Origin: CAVOHU01 sp963817885
GTDB lineage: Bacteria > Acidobacteriota > Vicinamibacteria > Vicinamibacterales > JAKQTR01
Direction: 5' to 3'
Assembly (NCBI GenBank): GCA_963817885.1
Contig: CAWFQE010000003.1
Location: 310,001-374,000, forward strand
Length of the DNA: 64,000 bases
In this document: positions 19,194 through 27,851 of the stretch, in pieces
Layout: each line of letters starts with the position of its first letter
Numbering within the stretch: the first letter of the stretch is position 1
The notes under the pieces: model-generated
Seen by the model: the letters and a program-made list of their open reading frames with translations, nothing else
What the model was told of the DNA's origin: nothing
Databases searched by the model: none
Position numbers and translations under genes: made by a program

Positions 19194-20249
19194 TTGTTGA
19201 CCTCCGCTGACATCAAGCGGCAGGCGCTCACGCTCGGGTTCGACCTGTGCGGCGTGGCGCCTGCCGGACATCTCCCCGAGCTCGACGCGCTGCCGGTGTG
19301 GCTGCGACGCGGCTACGCCGGGACGATGACGTACCTCAATCGCACGGCGAAGGTTCGCGCCGACGTCCGCCGCATCCTGCCGTCGGCCCGCTCCGTGGTC
19401 ATGACGGCGTGCAGCTACAATGTCGATCGTCCGTACTCGACCGAGGTCGCCGATTCCCGCGAGGCGCTGGTCGCCCGCTACGCGTGGGGCGACGACTATC
19501 ACGACGTGATGGGCCGGAGGCTCGACGCGCTGCTCGAGTGGATGCGAGGCGAAGCAGGAACGGGTTTCGACGCGAGGCGCTACGTGGACACCGGCCCCGT
19601 GCAGGAACGCGTCTACGCGCAGCATGCGGGCCTCGGCTGGATCGGCAGGAACACCTGCGTCATCAATCCGGAAATCGGTTCGTGGGTCGTGCTCGGGGCG
19701 ATCGTCTCGAACGCCGGCCTGGAACCCGACGCGCCCGCGCTCGATCAGTGCGGATCATGCCAGCTGTGCCTCGAAGCGTGCCCGACGGGCGCGCTGGTCG
19801 CTCCGCACGAGCTCGACGCCCGCCGATGCCTCGCCTACCTCACCATCGAGTTCGGCGGAAGCGTGCCCGACGCGCAGCGCTCCGGCATGGGCGCGCACGT
19901 GTTCGGGTGTGACATCTGCCAGGACGTGTGTCCGTGGAACGCGACCGCTCCGCCTAGCTCCCGGCCCGAGTGGATGCCGCGTCAGGCGCTTGACCGGCCG
20001 AAGCTGCTCGGTCTGTGGTCGAAGTCCGACGCGGAGCTTTCCGCCGCCATCGAGGACGGCCCGCTCGAAAGGCCTGGGCTTGCAGGATTGCGCCGCAACA
20101 TCGCGGTCGCCATCGGCAATTCCGGCGATGCGGACGCCGCCCCCGCGCTCGCGCCAGAGGAACGGTCCCGCCGCGCCCCCGACTCGCCGACACTGGCCGA
20201 TCCGCGGGTGGCCGAGCACGCGGCGTGGGCAGCCGGGCGGCTGAAGTAG
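19194..20249 (+). CDS. queG: Epoxyqueuosine reductase
   Basis: A 351-residue cobalamin- and Fe-S-dependent enzyme that reduces epoxyqueuosine to queuosine in tRNA. The N-terminal domain holds F-D-L-C-G-V-A-P and Y-L-N-R-T. The conserved D-T-G-P-V-Q-E-R and G-L-G-W-I-G-R-N-T-C motifs follow. Two [4Fe-4S] motifs are present: C-G-S-C-Q-L-C-L-E-A-C-P and C-D-I-C-Q-D-V-C-P-W-N. The usual HEAT-like C-terminus (R-R-N-I-A-V-A-I-G-N-S-G) ends the protein. I kept the TTG start at 19194, preceded by repetitive ggctggcggctggaggc sequence; no clear ribosome binding site is visible. Confidence 0.9.
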   Translation: MLTSADIKRQALTLGFDLCGVAPAGHLPELDALPVWLRRGYAGTMTYLNRTAKVRADVRRILPSARSVVMTACSYNVDRPYSTEVADSREALVARYAWGDDYHDVMGRRLDALLEWMRGEAGTGFDARRYVDTGPVQERVYAQHAGLGWIGRNTCVINPEIGSWVVLGAIVSNAGLEPDAPALDQCGSCQLCLEACPTGALVAPHELDARRCLAYLTIEFGGSVPDAQRSGMGAHVFGCDICQDVCPWNATAPPSSRPEWMPRQALDRPKLLGLWSKSDAELSAAIEDGPLERPGLAGLRRNIAVAIGNSGDADAAPALAPEERSRRAPDSPTLADPRVAEHAAWAAGRLK

Positions 20250-20274
20250 ACACGAGCACGCGATTCCGGGTCGT

Positions 20275-20362
20275 CAGGCTGGCGGCCCTTCGACTCGCGA
20301 TGCTCGCTCTGGGCAGGCTGGCGGCCCTTCGACTCGCGGTGCTCGCTCTGGGCAGGCTGGCG
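20275..20362. repeat. Tandem direct repeat, two 39-nt units plus a partial
   Basis: Two copies of a 39-nt unit (20275-20313 and 20314-20352) differ at one base and are followed by 10 nt of a third copy. The unit contains ccttcgactcgc and ctcgctctgggcagg. It lies in the 244-nt gap between queG and the VWFA gene. The rest of that gap shows nothing beyond a possible -10 (TATGAT) near 20450. Confidence 0.75.
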
Positions 20363-20493
20363 ACGGCCGGACCCCCAGGATGTGCGGCGACCGACAGTCG
20401 TGGTCTCTCAATTGGCCACTTCGAGCAGCCCCGGGGATTCGGTCTATGATCGGTGCCGTACGACCCGTTCGATCGTTGCCGTGGACAACTGCC

Positions 20494-22272
20494 ATGAGAC
20501 CAGTCCTCACCATCGCGGCGTGCGGCCTGTTCGGAATCCTCGCGGTCGCGGATGCGCGGCAGTCCCCGTCCCAGGCGGCGCCGCAAACGCAGCCGCCCCC
20601 TCCGACCTTTCGAAGCGAAACGACCCTGGTGCCCGTGGACGTTCGGGTGCTGGATCGCACGGGCAAGCCGATCACCGATCTGAAGCGCGAAGACTTCACG
20701 GTGCTCGAGAACGGCGTGCCCCATGAGATTCGCTATTTCTCTGCGCGAGGACTGGTGGCCTTGCCGGCCGAGCCAGGGGCCAAACCGGCATTCCGCACGC
20801 GCGCCAGCCCGGCGGTCCAGGAGCAGCAGTCGCGAATCTTCCTGATCGTGCTGGGCCGAGGACGGCTGCAGGAGCCCTCGAAAGGGCTCGACGGCCTGAT
20901 CCATTTCGTGCGCAGCCGCCTGCTGCCCCAGGATCAGGTCGCCGTGATGGCCTACAACCGGTCCACCGATTTCACGAACGACCACGAGCCGATCGTCAGG
21001 CTGCTCGATCGGTACAAGCGCCGGCACGAGCAGATCGAAACGGACCTTCGTCACCGGTTCAGCGGTCTGGAGGCCGTCTACGGCAGCCGCGAGATCCCGC
21101 AGTACGTGCAGCGCCAGGTTGACGAGCTGTTCCAGGAGCCCGGCGCCGTCAGATCGCGGCAACTGGTGCCTGCCTCCGTGAGCGACGCTGCTGCCATTGC
21201 CGCAGACACCCGTCGCGCAACGGACTCCGCGCTCACCGCGGAGTTGAACGCCGCCCGGATTGGAGGCGCGCGCAGCGTCCTGGACCAGATCCAGGCGGAG
21301 ATGCAACCGCTGCCCTTCGATGCGTACGTCTCGACCAGCGTCCAGACCAACGAAGATCTTGGAAATCTCTACACGGGGATTGAGTACCTTCGTTATCTCG
21401 AGGGAGAGAAGCATCTGATCTTTGTGTCGGAAAACGGGATGAATCTTCCCCGCGGCGCCGATTCCGAGAATGCCCTTGCCGCACGCGCCAACCACGCCCG
21501 AGTGGTCATCGACACGATTCAGACGGGCGGCCTCGATCCGGGTCCGCCTCCGACCGCCTCCTCGCCGGGCCCGCCGATTCCGAGCATGAACTTCACCTTC
21601 ATGGACATGGCCCGGATTTCCGGGCTGAAGAACATCTCCTATCAGACGGGAGGGCAGTCGGCCGCGCGCGTCTACACCAGGCCTGCCGTCGACCGCATCG
21701 ACGCGACGACGCGGTTCGGGTACCTGCTGGGCTACCACCCGTCGAACACGGCCAGAGACACCCGGTATCGGCGCATCGTGGTCCGCGTCAATCGGCCCGG
21801 CGTCACGGTGCTCTATCGCCACGGGTACTTCGCCGATGACGTGCCGCCGCCAATCGACCGGCGGGCCTTCCTGATCCAGCGCCGGCTCGCTGCCGCGACC
21901 TACTACACCGTGGACGTGCCGGACATCAAGCTCTCGGCCAAGGCGACGACGGCCAGGAGTTCGCGCGGAACCGACGTCTCGCTCGACCTGGTCATCGATG
22001 TGAGCCGAGTGGCCTTTTCGGTCAAGGACAACCGCCACGTCGCCTCGCTCGAACTCGCCCTGGCGTGTGGAGACGCGAAGGAACGGGTGATCGGCCGATC
22101 GCGCCAGACGCTGGACCTCAGTCTGAAGGACGACACGTTCCAGCGGTACTCGCGGGAGGGATTCCCTCTGAGCGCATCCCTGTCCATGGTCGCCAAGCCC
22201 AGGTACGTCAAGCTGGTCGTGTACGACTACGCCTCGGATCTGGTCGGGTCGAGGACCATCACGCTGAAGTAG
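20494..22272 (+). CDS. Exported VWFA-related protein (acidobacterial family)
   Basis: A 592-residue protein with a signal peptide (to about A-D-A-R-Q). It opens with the family pattern L-V-P-V-D-V-R-V-L-D-R-T-G, then I-T-D-L-K-R-E-D-F-T-V-L-E-N-G, seen in the acidobacterial VWFA-related family. The von Willebrand A fold follows: I-F-L-I-V-L-G-R-G in place of the classical D-x-S-x-S, then V-A-V-M-A-Y-N-R and a later L-I-F-V-S-E-N-G-M. The first strand lacks the canonical MIDAS Asp-x-Ser-x-Ser, so metal binding is doubtful. The C-terminal half is beta-rich. I chose ATG 20494, which gives a clean signal peptide. Role unknown. Confidence 0.8.
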   Translation: MRPVLTIAACGLFGILAVADARQSPSQAAPQTQPPPPTFRSETTLVPVDVRVLDRTGKPITDLKREDFTVLENGVPHEIRYFSARGLVALPAEPGAKPAFRTRASPAVQEQQSRIFLIVLGRGRLQEPSKGLDGLIHFVRSRLLPQDQVAVMAYNRSTDFTNDHEPIVRLLDRYKRRHEQIETDLRHRFSGLEAVYGSREIPQYVQRQVDELFQEPGAVRSRQLVPASVSDAAAIAADTRRATDSALTAELNAARIGGARSVLDQIQAEMQPLPFDAYVSTSVQTNEDLGNLYTGIEYLRYLEGEKHLIFVSENGMNLPRGADSENALAARANHARVVIDTIQTGGLDPGPPPTASSPGPPIPSMNFTFMDMARISGLKNISYQTGGQSAARVYTRPAVDRIDATTRFGYLLGYHPSNTARDTRYRRIVVRVNRPGVTVLYRHGYFADDVPPPIDRRAFLIQRRLAAATYYTVDVPDIKLSAKATTARSSRGTDVSLDLVIDVSRVAFSVKDNRHVASLELALACGDAKERVIGRSRQTLDLSLKDDTFQRYSREGFPLSASLSMVAKPRYVKLVVYDYASDLVGSRTITLK

Positions 22273-22430
22273 AGCGTCGGTTCGGGTGCCGGCTGCCGGG
22301 AGGGGCCGCCCCCGGCGTCCCACGCCGCGATCGAGCCCGCGCCGAGACTGGTGGCGTCGTTTGGTGTACAAGGGGGAAGTGCAAGGCTGATGGTTGGCAA
22401 CCTGGTTCGCAGGTGTTCGCGAGGTGTGCG

Positions 22431-24131
22431 ATGAGAGCGAATGTCGTCCGTCGCCTTTTGCTGGTCGCTGTTCTCGTTGGAGGTGCCGCTGTGGCCGGTG
22501 TCAAAGCCCAGTCGCCGAAGAGTCTGCCCGACGCCGCGGCGCTTCAGGCCATGTCGGCGCGGTACGCGCCGGTCGACATCGGCGCCGACCTGACGGGCCT
22601 GCCCGAAAGCGAGCGCCGTGCGCTCGCCAGGCTGGTCGAGGCCGGATACGTGATGGACGCGCTGTTCCTGCGCCAGGTCTGGTCCGGCAACGAGGCGGTG
22701 TTACTGGAACTGCTGACCGACGCGACGCCGCTCGGCAAAGCCCGCTTGCACGAATTCCTCATCAACAAGGGGCCGTGGTCGCGGCTCGACCACAACGCGC
22801 CCTTCGTGCCGGGCGTTCCCCCCAAGCCTGACGGCGCGAACTACTATCCGCTCGGTGCCACCAAGGCCGAAATCGAAGCGTGGCTGGGCCAGCTTTCACC
22901 GGCCGGCCGGAACGGGGCAACGGGGTTCTTCACCACGATTCGACGGGCCCCCGACGGCACGCTGAGGATCCTTCCGTACTCGGTGGAGTACCAGGGCGAG
23001 CTGGCGCGCGCGGCTGCGCTCCTCCGCGAAGCGGCTGCGCTGACCGCCGACAAGACGCTCAAGAGGTTCCTGACGACACGCGCCGAGGCGTTCGCGTGGA
23101 ATACGTATTACGAGAGCGACGTCGCCTGGATGGAGCTCGACTCGGCGATCGAGCCCACCATCGGGCCTTACGAGGTCTACGAGGACGAGTGGTTCAACTT
23201 CAAGGCGGCGTTCGAGGCGTTCATCACCGTCAGGGACAGCGCCGAGTCGGCCAAGCTCTCAAAGTTCGGCTCGGAACTTCAGGACATCGAGAACCACCTG
23301 CCGATCGATCCAACGCTTCGCAATCCCAAGCTCGGCGGCATGGCCCCCATTCGCGTCGTCAACGTGGTACTGGCTGCCGGTGACGGCAATCGCGGCGTGC
23401 AGACGGCGGCCTACAACCTGCCGAACGACGAGCGCATCGTCCGCGAAAAGGGCGCCAAGCGCGTGATGCTGAAGAACGTGCAGGAAGCGAAGTTCAACAA
23501 GGTGCTCCTGCCGATCTCCCGCGTCGTACTCTCGCCGGCTGACCAGAAGAATGTCTCGTTCGATGCGTTCTTCACGCACATCCTCATGCACGAGCTGATG
23601 CACGGCCTCGGCCCGCACGAGATTACCGTCGGCGGGCGAGCCACCACCGTCCGGCAGGAGCTGAAGGAGACCTACAGCTCGATCGAGGAAGCCAAGGCCG
23701 ACGTCTCGGGGCTCTTCGCCCTCCAATACCTGGTCGACAAGGGCGTCATTGGCAAGCCCATGGCCGAGACGATGTACACGACGTTCCTGGCCTCGGCGTT
23801 CCGGTCGATTCGCTTTGGCGTGAACGAGGCTCACGGGCGGGGCATCGCGATCCAGCTCAACACACTGCTCGATGCCGGAGCGTTCGTCGCCAGGCCTGAC
23901 GGGACCTTCGCGGTGGACCAGGCGAAGATCAAGGATGCCATCGTCGCCTTGACCCGGGAGATCATGACGCTGGAGGCGGCGGGCGACTATGCGAAAGCCA
24001 AGGCGCTCATCGAGAAGATGGCGGTGGTGAGGCCCGAGGTCAAGCGCGCCCTCGACAGGCTCGGAAGCGTGCCGGTCGACATCGAGCCGCACTTCGTGAC
24101 CGCCGAGCAGCTCGCCAGACAGTATCGGTAG
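22431..24131 (+). CDS. M49-like (dipeptidyl peptidase III-type) zinc peptidase, exported
   Basis: A 566-residue protein with a signal peptide (residues 1-24, L-L-L-V-A-V-L-V-G-G-A-A-V-A-G). The zinc motif is H-E-L-M-H-G-L-G-P-H, with His387, Glu388 and His391. A second ligand is probably in S-S-I-E-E-A-K-A-D (Glu419 or Glu420), as in peptidase family M49. The Y-Y-E-S-D-V-A-W and E-V-Y-E-D-E-W-F segments are also typical. Family members release dipeptides or act on larger substrates. The protein follows the VWFA gene by 158 nt, which hold no gene; a separate promoter is possible. Confidence 0.75.
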   Translation: MRANVVRRLLLVAVLVGGAAVAGVKAQSPKSLPDAAALQAMSARYAPVDIGADLTGLPESERRALARLVEAGYVMDALFLRQVWSGNEAVLLELLTDATPLGKARLHEFLINKGPWSRLDHNAPFVPGVPPKPDGANYYPLGATKAEIEAWLGQLSPAGRNGATGFFTTIRRAPDGTLRILPYSVEYQGELARAAALLREAAALTADKTLKRFLTTRAEAFAWNTYYESDVAWMELDSAIEPTIGPYEVYEDEWFNFKAAFEAFITVRDSAESAKLSKFGSELQDIENHLPIDPTLRNPKLGGMAPIRVVNVVLAAGDGNRGVQTAAYNLPNDERIVREKGAKRVMLKNVQEAKFNKVLLPISRVVLSPADQKNVSFDAFFTHILMHELMHGLGPHEITVGGRATTVRQELKETYSSIEEAKADVSGLFALQYLVDKGVIGKPMAETMYTTFLASAFRSIRFGVNEAHGRGIAIQLNTLLDAGAFVARPDGTFAVDQAKIKDAIVALTREIMTLEAAGDYAKAKALIEKMAVVRPEVKRALDRLGSVPVDIEPHFVTAEQLARQYR

Positions 24132-24191
24132 GTGCGGACTCCGGTCCAGCCGGGATCGCTGAGTCTGTCCGCGAGCGCGTCTCTGACGTAG

Positions 24192-24360
24192 CCCGGGGTC
24201 TTCAGACCCCGGGTCCGCGACGCCATCCGCTGCATGGCCGATCGCCGGGGCTGAAGCCCCGGCCTACATCAAGACGTCCACACGTATGTCTGATGTGGCC
24301 CGGGGTCTTCAGACGTCCACACGTATGTCTGCTGTAGCCCGGGGTCTTCAGACCCCGGGT
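24192..24360. repeat. Cluster of palindromic and direct repeats (intergenic)
   Basis: Perfect hairpins are present at 24192-24213 (cccggggtc-ttca-gaccccggg) and 24244-24263 (gccggggc-tgaa-gccccggc). They are followed by a tandem direct repeat of 39 nt (24272-24310 and 24311-24349, each beginning agacgtccacacgtatgtct) and a third cccggggtc/gaccccggg hairpin at the end of the second copy. This occupies the 285-nt gap between the M49-like gene and the convergent fmdB-type gene. It looks like an intergenic palindromic repeat family; no spacers of CRISPR type. Confidence 0.75.
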
Positions 24361-24416
24361 CCGCCGCCTGGAGCGTGCCGCGAGAGGCCGTCCTCCGGCG
24401 AGTGTCGTTGCGGCTG

Positions 24417-24647
24417 TCAGCTGTCGAACGCGCCGCAGCCCGGGCCGCCCGCGCCCGGGCAATTGGCACAGCCGCCCTGGGCCGGCATCGCGGACCGCTT
24501 GGGGCTCGAGGCGCCAACGGCGAACGCCGAGAACACCTTCTCGACATCCTCAGCGTGGCACGCCGGACAGGCAGGGGTGACGCCTTCGCGGAAGAGCACT
24601 TCGAACTGGCGGCCGCACTGGCGGCACGTGTATTCGTACAAGGGCAT
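24417..24647 (-). CDS. FmdB-family zinc ribbon protein
   Basis: A 76-residue protein beginning M-P-L-Y-E-Y-T-C-R-Q-C-G, with a second pair C-P-A-C, giving the four-Cys zinc ribbon of the FmdB family (F-E-V-L-F between the pairs, then V-E-K-V-F-S). The tail is Gly/Cys-rich (G-G-C-A-N-C-P-G-A-G-G). Members are described as putative regulatory proteins, named after a formylmethanofuran dehydrogenase regulator, but function is unproven. TATACT lies 6 nt before the ATG on the minus strand, leaving no room for a leader. It is divergent from metG. Confidence 0.8.
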   Translation of the reverse strand: MPLYEYTCRQCGRQFEVLFREGVTPACPACHAEDVEKVFSAFAVGASSPKRSAMPAQGGCANCPGAGGPGCGAFDS

Positions 24648-24653
24648 GCGGTC

Positions 24654-24659
24654 AGTATA
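24654..24659 (-). promoter_or_regulatory. -10 element (TATACT) 6 nt before the FmdB-type gene
   Basis: TATACT on the minus strand is followed by gaccgc and then ATG. The predicted start of transcription falls on the start codon. This is the clearest leaderless arrangement in the window. Confidence 0.5.
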
Positions 24660-24786
24660 GCAAAGCCGTCGGTTCGGAATGGCGCCTGAACCTGATAGGA
24701 TCGATTGACTGTAACCTGCGGTGACCCCCGGGGCGCCCCGGCCGGGGTCAGGAACGCTCGCCGCCCCGGATGAACACGAATCGATC

Positions 24787-26310
24787 ATGTCCACCTTCTA
24801 CCTGACGACCGCCATCGACTACGTGAACAGCCGGCCGCACCTGGGCACGGCGTACGAGAAGATCACGGCGGACGTCATCGCGCGCTACAAGCGGCTGACC
24901 GGCGTCGAGACCCATTTCCTGATGGGCAACGACGAGCATTCCCTCAATGTCTTCCGGCGCGCGCGCGAGCTGAACCTCGACCCGAAGGCGTACTGCGACC
25001 AGATGGAGCAGGAGTTCCGCGAGGTGTGGTGGCTGCTGGACATCTCGTTCGACGACTTCATCCGCACGACCGAGCCAAGGCACGCGGCGGCCGTGACGGC
25101 GCTGGTCGAGCGGATCAGCGAGGCCGGCGACATCTACGACGGCCACTACGAGGGCTGGTATTGCGTGTCGTGCGAGGCCTTCAAGCAGGAGAAGGACCTC
25201 ATCGACGGGCTCTGTCCGATCCACAAGCGGAAGCCGGACTGGATTCGGGAGAAGAACCACTTCTTCCGGCTCTCACGATTCCAGGAGCCCCTGCGGCGCC
25301 ACTTCGACGCGCACCCCGAGTTCCTGCAGCCGGAAGTCCGGCGCAACGAGATTCTCAACGTGATTGACGGCGGCCTGGAGGACATCTCCATCAGCCGCGC
25401 CGAGCAGTCCTGGGGCATTCCGCTGCCGTTCGACCCGTCCAGCGTGGTCTACGTGTGGTTCGATGCGCTGATCAACTACATCTCAGGGGTCGGCTACGGC
25501 GGCGACCCGGCGCTGTTCGAACGATGGTGGCCCGCCGATCTCCACGTGATCGGGAAGGACATCACGCGGTTCCACAGCGTGATCTGGCCCGCCATGCTCA
25601 TGAGCGCGGGCGTGCCGGTGCCCCGGCGCGTATTCGGCCACGGGTTCGTGACCTTCAAGGGCGAGAAGATGAGCAAGTCGCTCGGCACCAGCGTCGATCC
25701 GCTCGACGCGGCGTCCAAGCACGGGCCCGATCCGTTGCGGCTCTACCTGGTTCGCGAATTCGCATACGGGCAGGACGGCGACTTCTCGTGGGAGCGTTTC
25801 GAGGAGCGCTACAACGCTGACCTGGCGAACAACCTCGGGAACCTCGTCAGCCGCGTGGCGACCATGGCCGACAAGTACTGCGGCGGGCAGCTGGCGCGGC
25901 CCTCGGCTCCTGCCGGGCGTCTGGCCGAGATCGCAACAGCCTCGGTGGTGGCTTACCGCAAGGCGATGGAGGAGTTCGCGCTGCAGGATGGCGCAGGCGC
26001 GGCGTATACCATCATCGACGCCGCCAACCTGTTCATCACCGATACCGAACCCTGGCAGCTCGCAAAGGATCCGGCCAATGCGCAGCGCGTAGGGCAGATC
26101 CTCTACGAGGTGGCCGAGGCGGTCCGGATCGCGGCCATCCTGCTCCTGCCCATCATGCCCGGCTCGGCGGCCGAGATTCTCCGCCGAGTCGGCGCGCCGA
26201 AGCCTGCGTCCGATCATCGCCTGGATGATGCGGTCTGGCATGGCGCCGGCGACCGTCACACCCTCAAGGGCGACTCGCTCTGGCCGCGCATCGGGCCGGG
26301 ACGGAACTAG
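24787..26310 (+). CDS. metG: Methionyl-tRNA synthetase
   Basis: A 507-residue class I aminoacyl-tRNA synthetase. The HIGH-type motif is P-H-L-G-T-A-Y near residue 18. The connective domain has a single zinc-knuckle-like Y-C-V-S-C and later L-C-P-I-H. The KMSKS loop reads G-E-K-M-S-K-S-L-G. The anticodon-binding helical domain (Y-N-A-D-L-A-N-N-L-G-N-L-V-S-R) follows to the end. There is no C-terminal EMAP-type tRNA-binding domain, so this is the short form. It attaches methionine to initiator and elongator tRNA(Met). ATG 24787 is chosen because sequence similarity begins there; an in-frame extension to 24721 is less likely. Confidence 0.95.
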   Translation: MSTFYLTTAIDYVNSRPHLGTAYEKITADVIARYKRLTGVETHFLMGNDEHSLNVFRRARELNLDPKAYCDQMEQEFREVWWLLDISFDDFIRTTEPRHAAAVTALVERISEAGDIYDGHYEGWYCVSCEAFKQEKDLIDGLCPIHKRKPDWIREKNHFFRLSRFQEPLRRHFDAHPEFLQPEVRRNEILNVIDGGLEDISISRAEQSWGIPLPFDPSSVVYVWFDALINYISGVGYGGDPALFERWWPADLHVIGKDITRFHSVIWPAMLMSAGVPVPRRVFGHGFVTFKGEKMSKSLGTSVDPLDAASKHGPDPLRLYLVREFAYGQDGDFSWERFEERYNADLANNLGNLVSRVATMADKYCGGQLARPSAPAGRLAEIATASVVAYRKAMEEFALQDGAGAAYTIIDAANLFITDTEPWQLAKDPANAQRVGQILYEVAEAVRIAAILLLPIMPGSAAEILRRVGAPKPASDHRLDDAVWHGAGDRHTLKGDSLWPRIGPGRN

Positions 26311-26540
26311 GGACTAGGGACTAGGCGCTAGTGGGTAGGGGCTAGGGACTAGGCGCTAGTCAGTCGGGGAGGGGATTCCGGGCGCCAGGGGCTGGTTCGT
26401 TCTTGTCGTCCCGTCGAAAAGCGTGGCTCGTTGAACCGCAAGTCGCGCGACTTCAGGCTGACCAGCGCCTAGCCCCCAGCCCCTGTCTGACCAGCGCCTA
26501 GCGCCTAGCCCCCAGCCCCTGTCTGACCAGCGCCTAGCGC
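26311..26540. repeat. Low-complexity direct and inverted repeats between metG and the epimerase gene
   Basis: 26307-26358 consists of short units such as ggactagggactaggcgctag. From 26458 three tandem units follow: 26458-26486 (29 nt, lacking the internal gcgcctag), 26487-26522 and 26523-26558 (36 nt each), all beginning ctgaccagcgcctag and containing cccccagcccct. The two blocks are partly inverted with respect to each other (ctaggcgctag versus ctagcgcctag). The last unit runs into the 3' end of the epimerase coding sequence. Between the blocks I see no gene. Confidence 0.75.
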
Positions 26541-27686
26541 CTAGCCCCCAGCCCCTAGCTTGGCCACGCCGATCCCCGGCCGATCGTTGAGCGTGACTTT
26601 CCCGTCAATCACCTTGACGCCGTCGAACACGTCGTTCGAGATGAGCAGGGCTCCGTCCAGATCCGCCCAGTCCACCATCGGCGAGAGGTGAGCGGCCGCC
26701 GAAATGCCACACGAGGTCTCGGTCATGCAGCCCATCATGACCTTCATGCCGAGCGCGCGCGCCAGCGTGAGCATCTCGTGCGCCTCGCGCATTCCGGTCG
26801 ACTTCATCAGCTTGATGTTGATGCCCGAGTAGACCCCTTGCGCCTTGTGCACGTCCTCGAGACGCTGCACACCCTCGTCTCCGATGATCGGCAGCGGGCT
26901 GCGCTCGGTGATCCAGGCCATGTCGTCCACCCGCTCCTTGGGCAGCGGCTGCTCGACATAGAGGAATCCGCGCTCCTTCAGCCACACGATCATGTCGAGC
27001 GCCTGCTGGCGATCGGTCCATCCCTGGTTCGCATCCCCTGTCAGCGGCTTGTCGGTGACCGACCTGATCGCCTCGACCATCGCCTTGTCGGTGTCACGGC
27101 CCAGCTTGATCTTGAGGATCTTGTACTCCGAGGCCTCCAGCGTCTTCTGCTTGACGACCTCCGGAGTGTCGATGCCGATCGTGAAGGTCGTGTTCGGCGT
27201 CTTCGACGCGTCGTAGCCCCAGATGTTGTACCAGGGCTGTTTCATCAGGCGCCCGATCAGATCGTGGAACGCGATATCGACCGAGGCCTTTGCCGCGGGA
27301 TTACCCGGGGCGATGGCGTCGACAGCAGCAAGAATCGTCTCGAGCTCGAACGGATTCGCGAAGCGGCCGAGGTCGACCTTCGACAGGAAGGCCATCGCCG
27401 TCTCGTGCGTCTCGCCGAGATACGGCGGCATCGACGCCTCGCCGTATCCGACGACGCCGTCGAACTCGAACTCGGTCAGCACGACCGGCGTGGTCGTGCG
27501 CGAATTGGTGGCGATCGTGAATACGTGCCTGAGCTGCAGGGTGTAGGGCCGGAACCGAAGCTGCAGACGGGGCCGGCCTCCGGATGTCTTCCCGCCTCGC
27601 GGCTGCTGCCAGGAGCCGGCCGGGATCATCGCCGCCGCTCCGGCCAGCGCGGAGTTCCGCATGAAGTCTCGCCGGGTGTGTGCCAT
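26541..27686 (-). CDS. Tat-exported enolase-superfamily epimerase (L-Ala-D/L-Glu or dipeptide epimerase type)
   Basis: A 381-residue protein. The N-terminus carries a Tat signal (T-R-R-D-F-M-R-N-S-A-L-A-G-A-A-A). The enolase-superfamily barrel shows the catalytic Lys-x-Lys in I-L-K-I-K-L-G, metal ligands in G-D-A-N-Q-G-W, Y-V-E-Q-P-L-P and I-I-G-D-E-G-V, and the second Lys in I-N-I-K-L-M-K-S-T-G. D-L-D-G near the end is the substrate-specificity motif of dipeptide epimerases. Such enzymes usually work in murein peptide recycling. Start 27686 has GCGAGG 6 nt upstream; the ATG at 27692 is too close to it. The last codons lie in tandem repeat sequence, giving an odd tail. Confidence 0.8.
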   Translation of the reverse strand: MAHTRRDFMRNSALAGAAAMIPAGSWQQPRGGKTSGGRPRLQLRFRPYTLQLRHVFTIATNSRTTTPVVLTEFEFDGVVGYGEASMPPYLGETHETAMAFLSKVDLGRFANPFELETILAAVDAIAPGNPAAKASVDIAFHDLIGRLMKQPWYNIWGYDASKTPNTTFTIGIDTPEVVKQKTLEASEYKILKIKLGRDTDKAMVEAIRSVTDKPLTGDANQGWTDRQQALDMIVWLKERGFLYVEQPLPKERVDDMAWITERSPLPIIGDEGVQRLEDVHKAQGVYSGINIKLMKSTGMREAHEMLTLARALGMKVMMGCMTETSCGISAAAHLSPMVDWADLDGALLISNDVFDGVKVIDGKVTLNDRPGIGVAKLGAGG

Positions 27687-27851
27687 GGACATCCTCGCTG
27701 AAAGCCGCGGTCCGAAGGCGGTAGCGGAGACCTTACACAAGCCATCATAGCCCGCCCGCTGAGCGTCGTTGAGACGATCCGGCTGGTGGCCGCCCGCTCG
27801 GGCTGTCCGGACCGAGGGTGCACGTCGCGAGGAGCCCGCTCGCACGCGCCG

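Noticed and set aside
19954..22371. An 805-codon minus-strand frame opposite queG and the VWFA gene.
   Set aside because: Composition is Arg/Gly/Asp-rich with no motifs, and it lies antisense to a gene with clear family signals.
26458..26558. Possible CRISPR array from regularly repeated 36-nt units.
   Set aside because: The units are directly adjacent with no spacers, and no cas genes are near.
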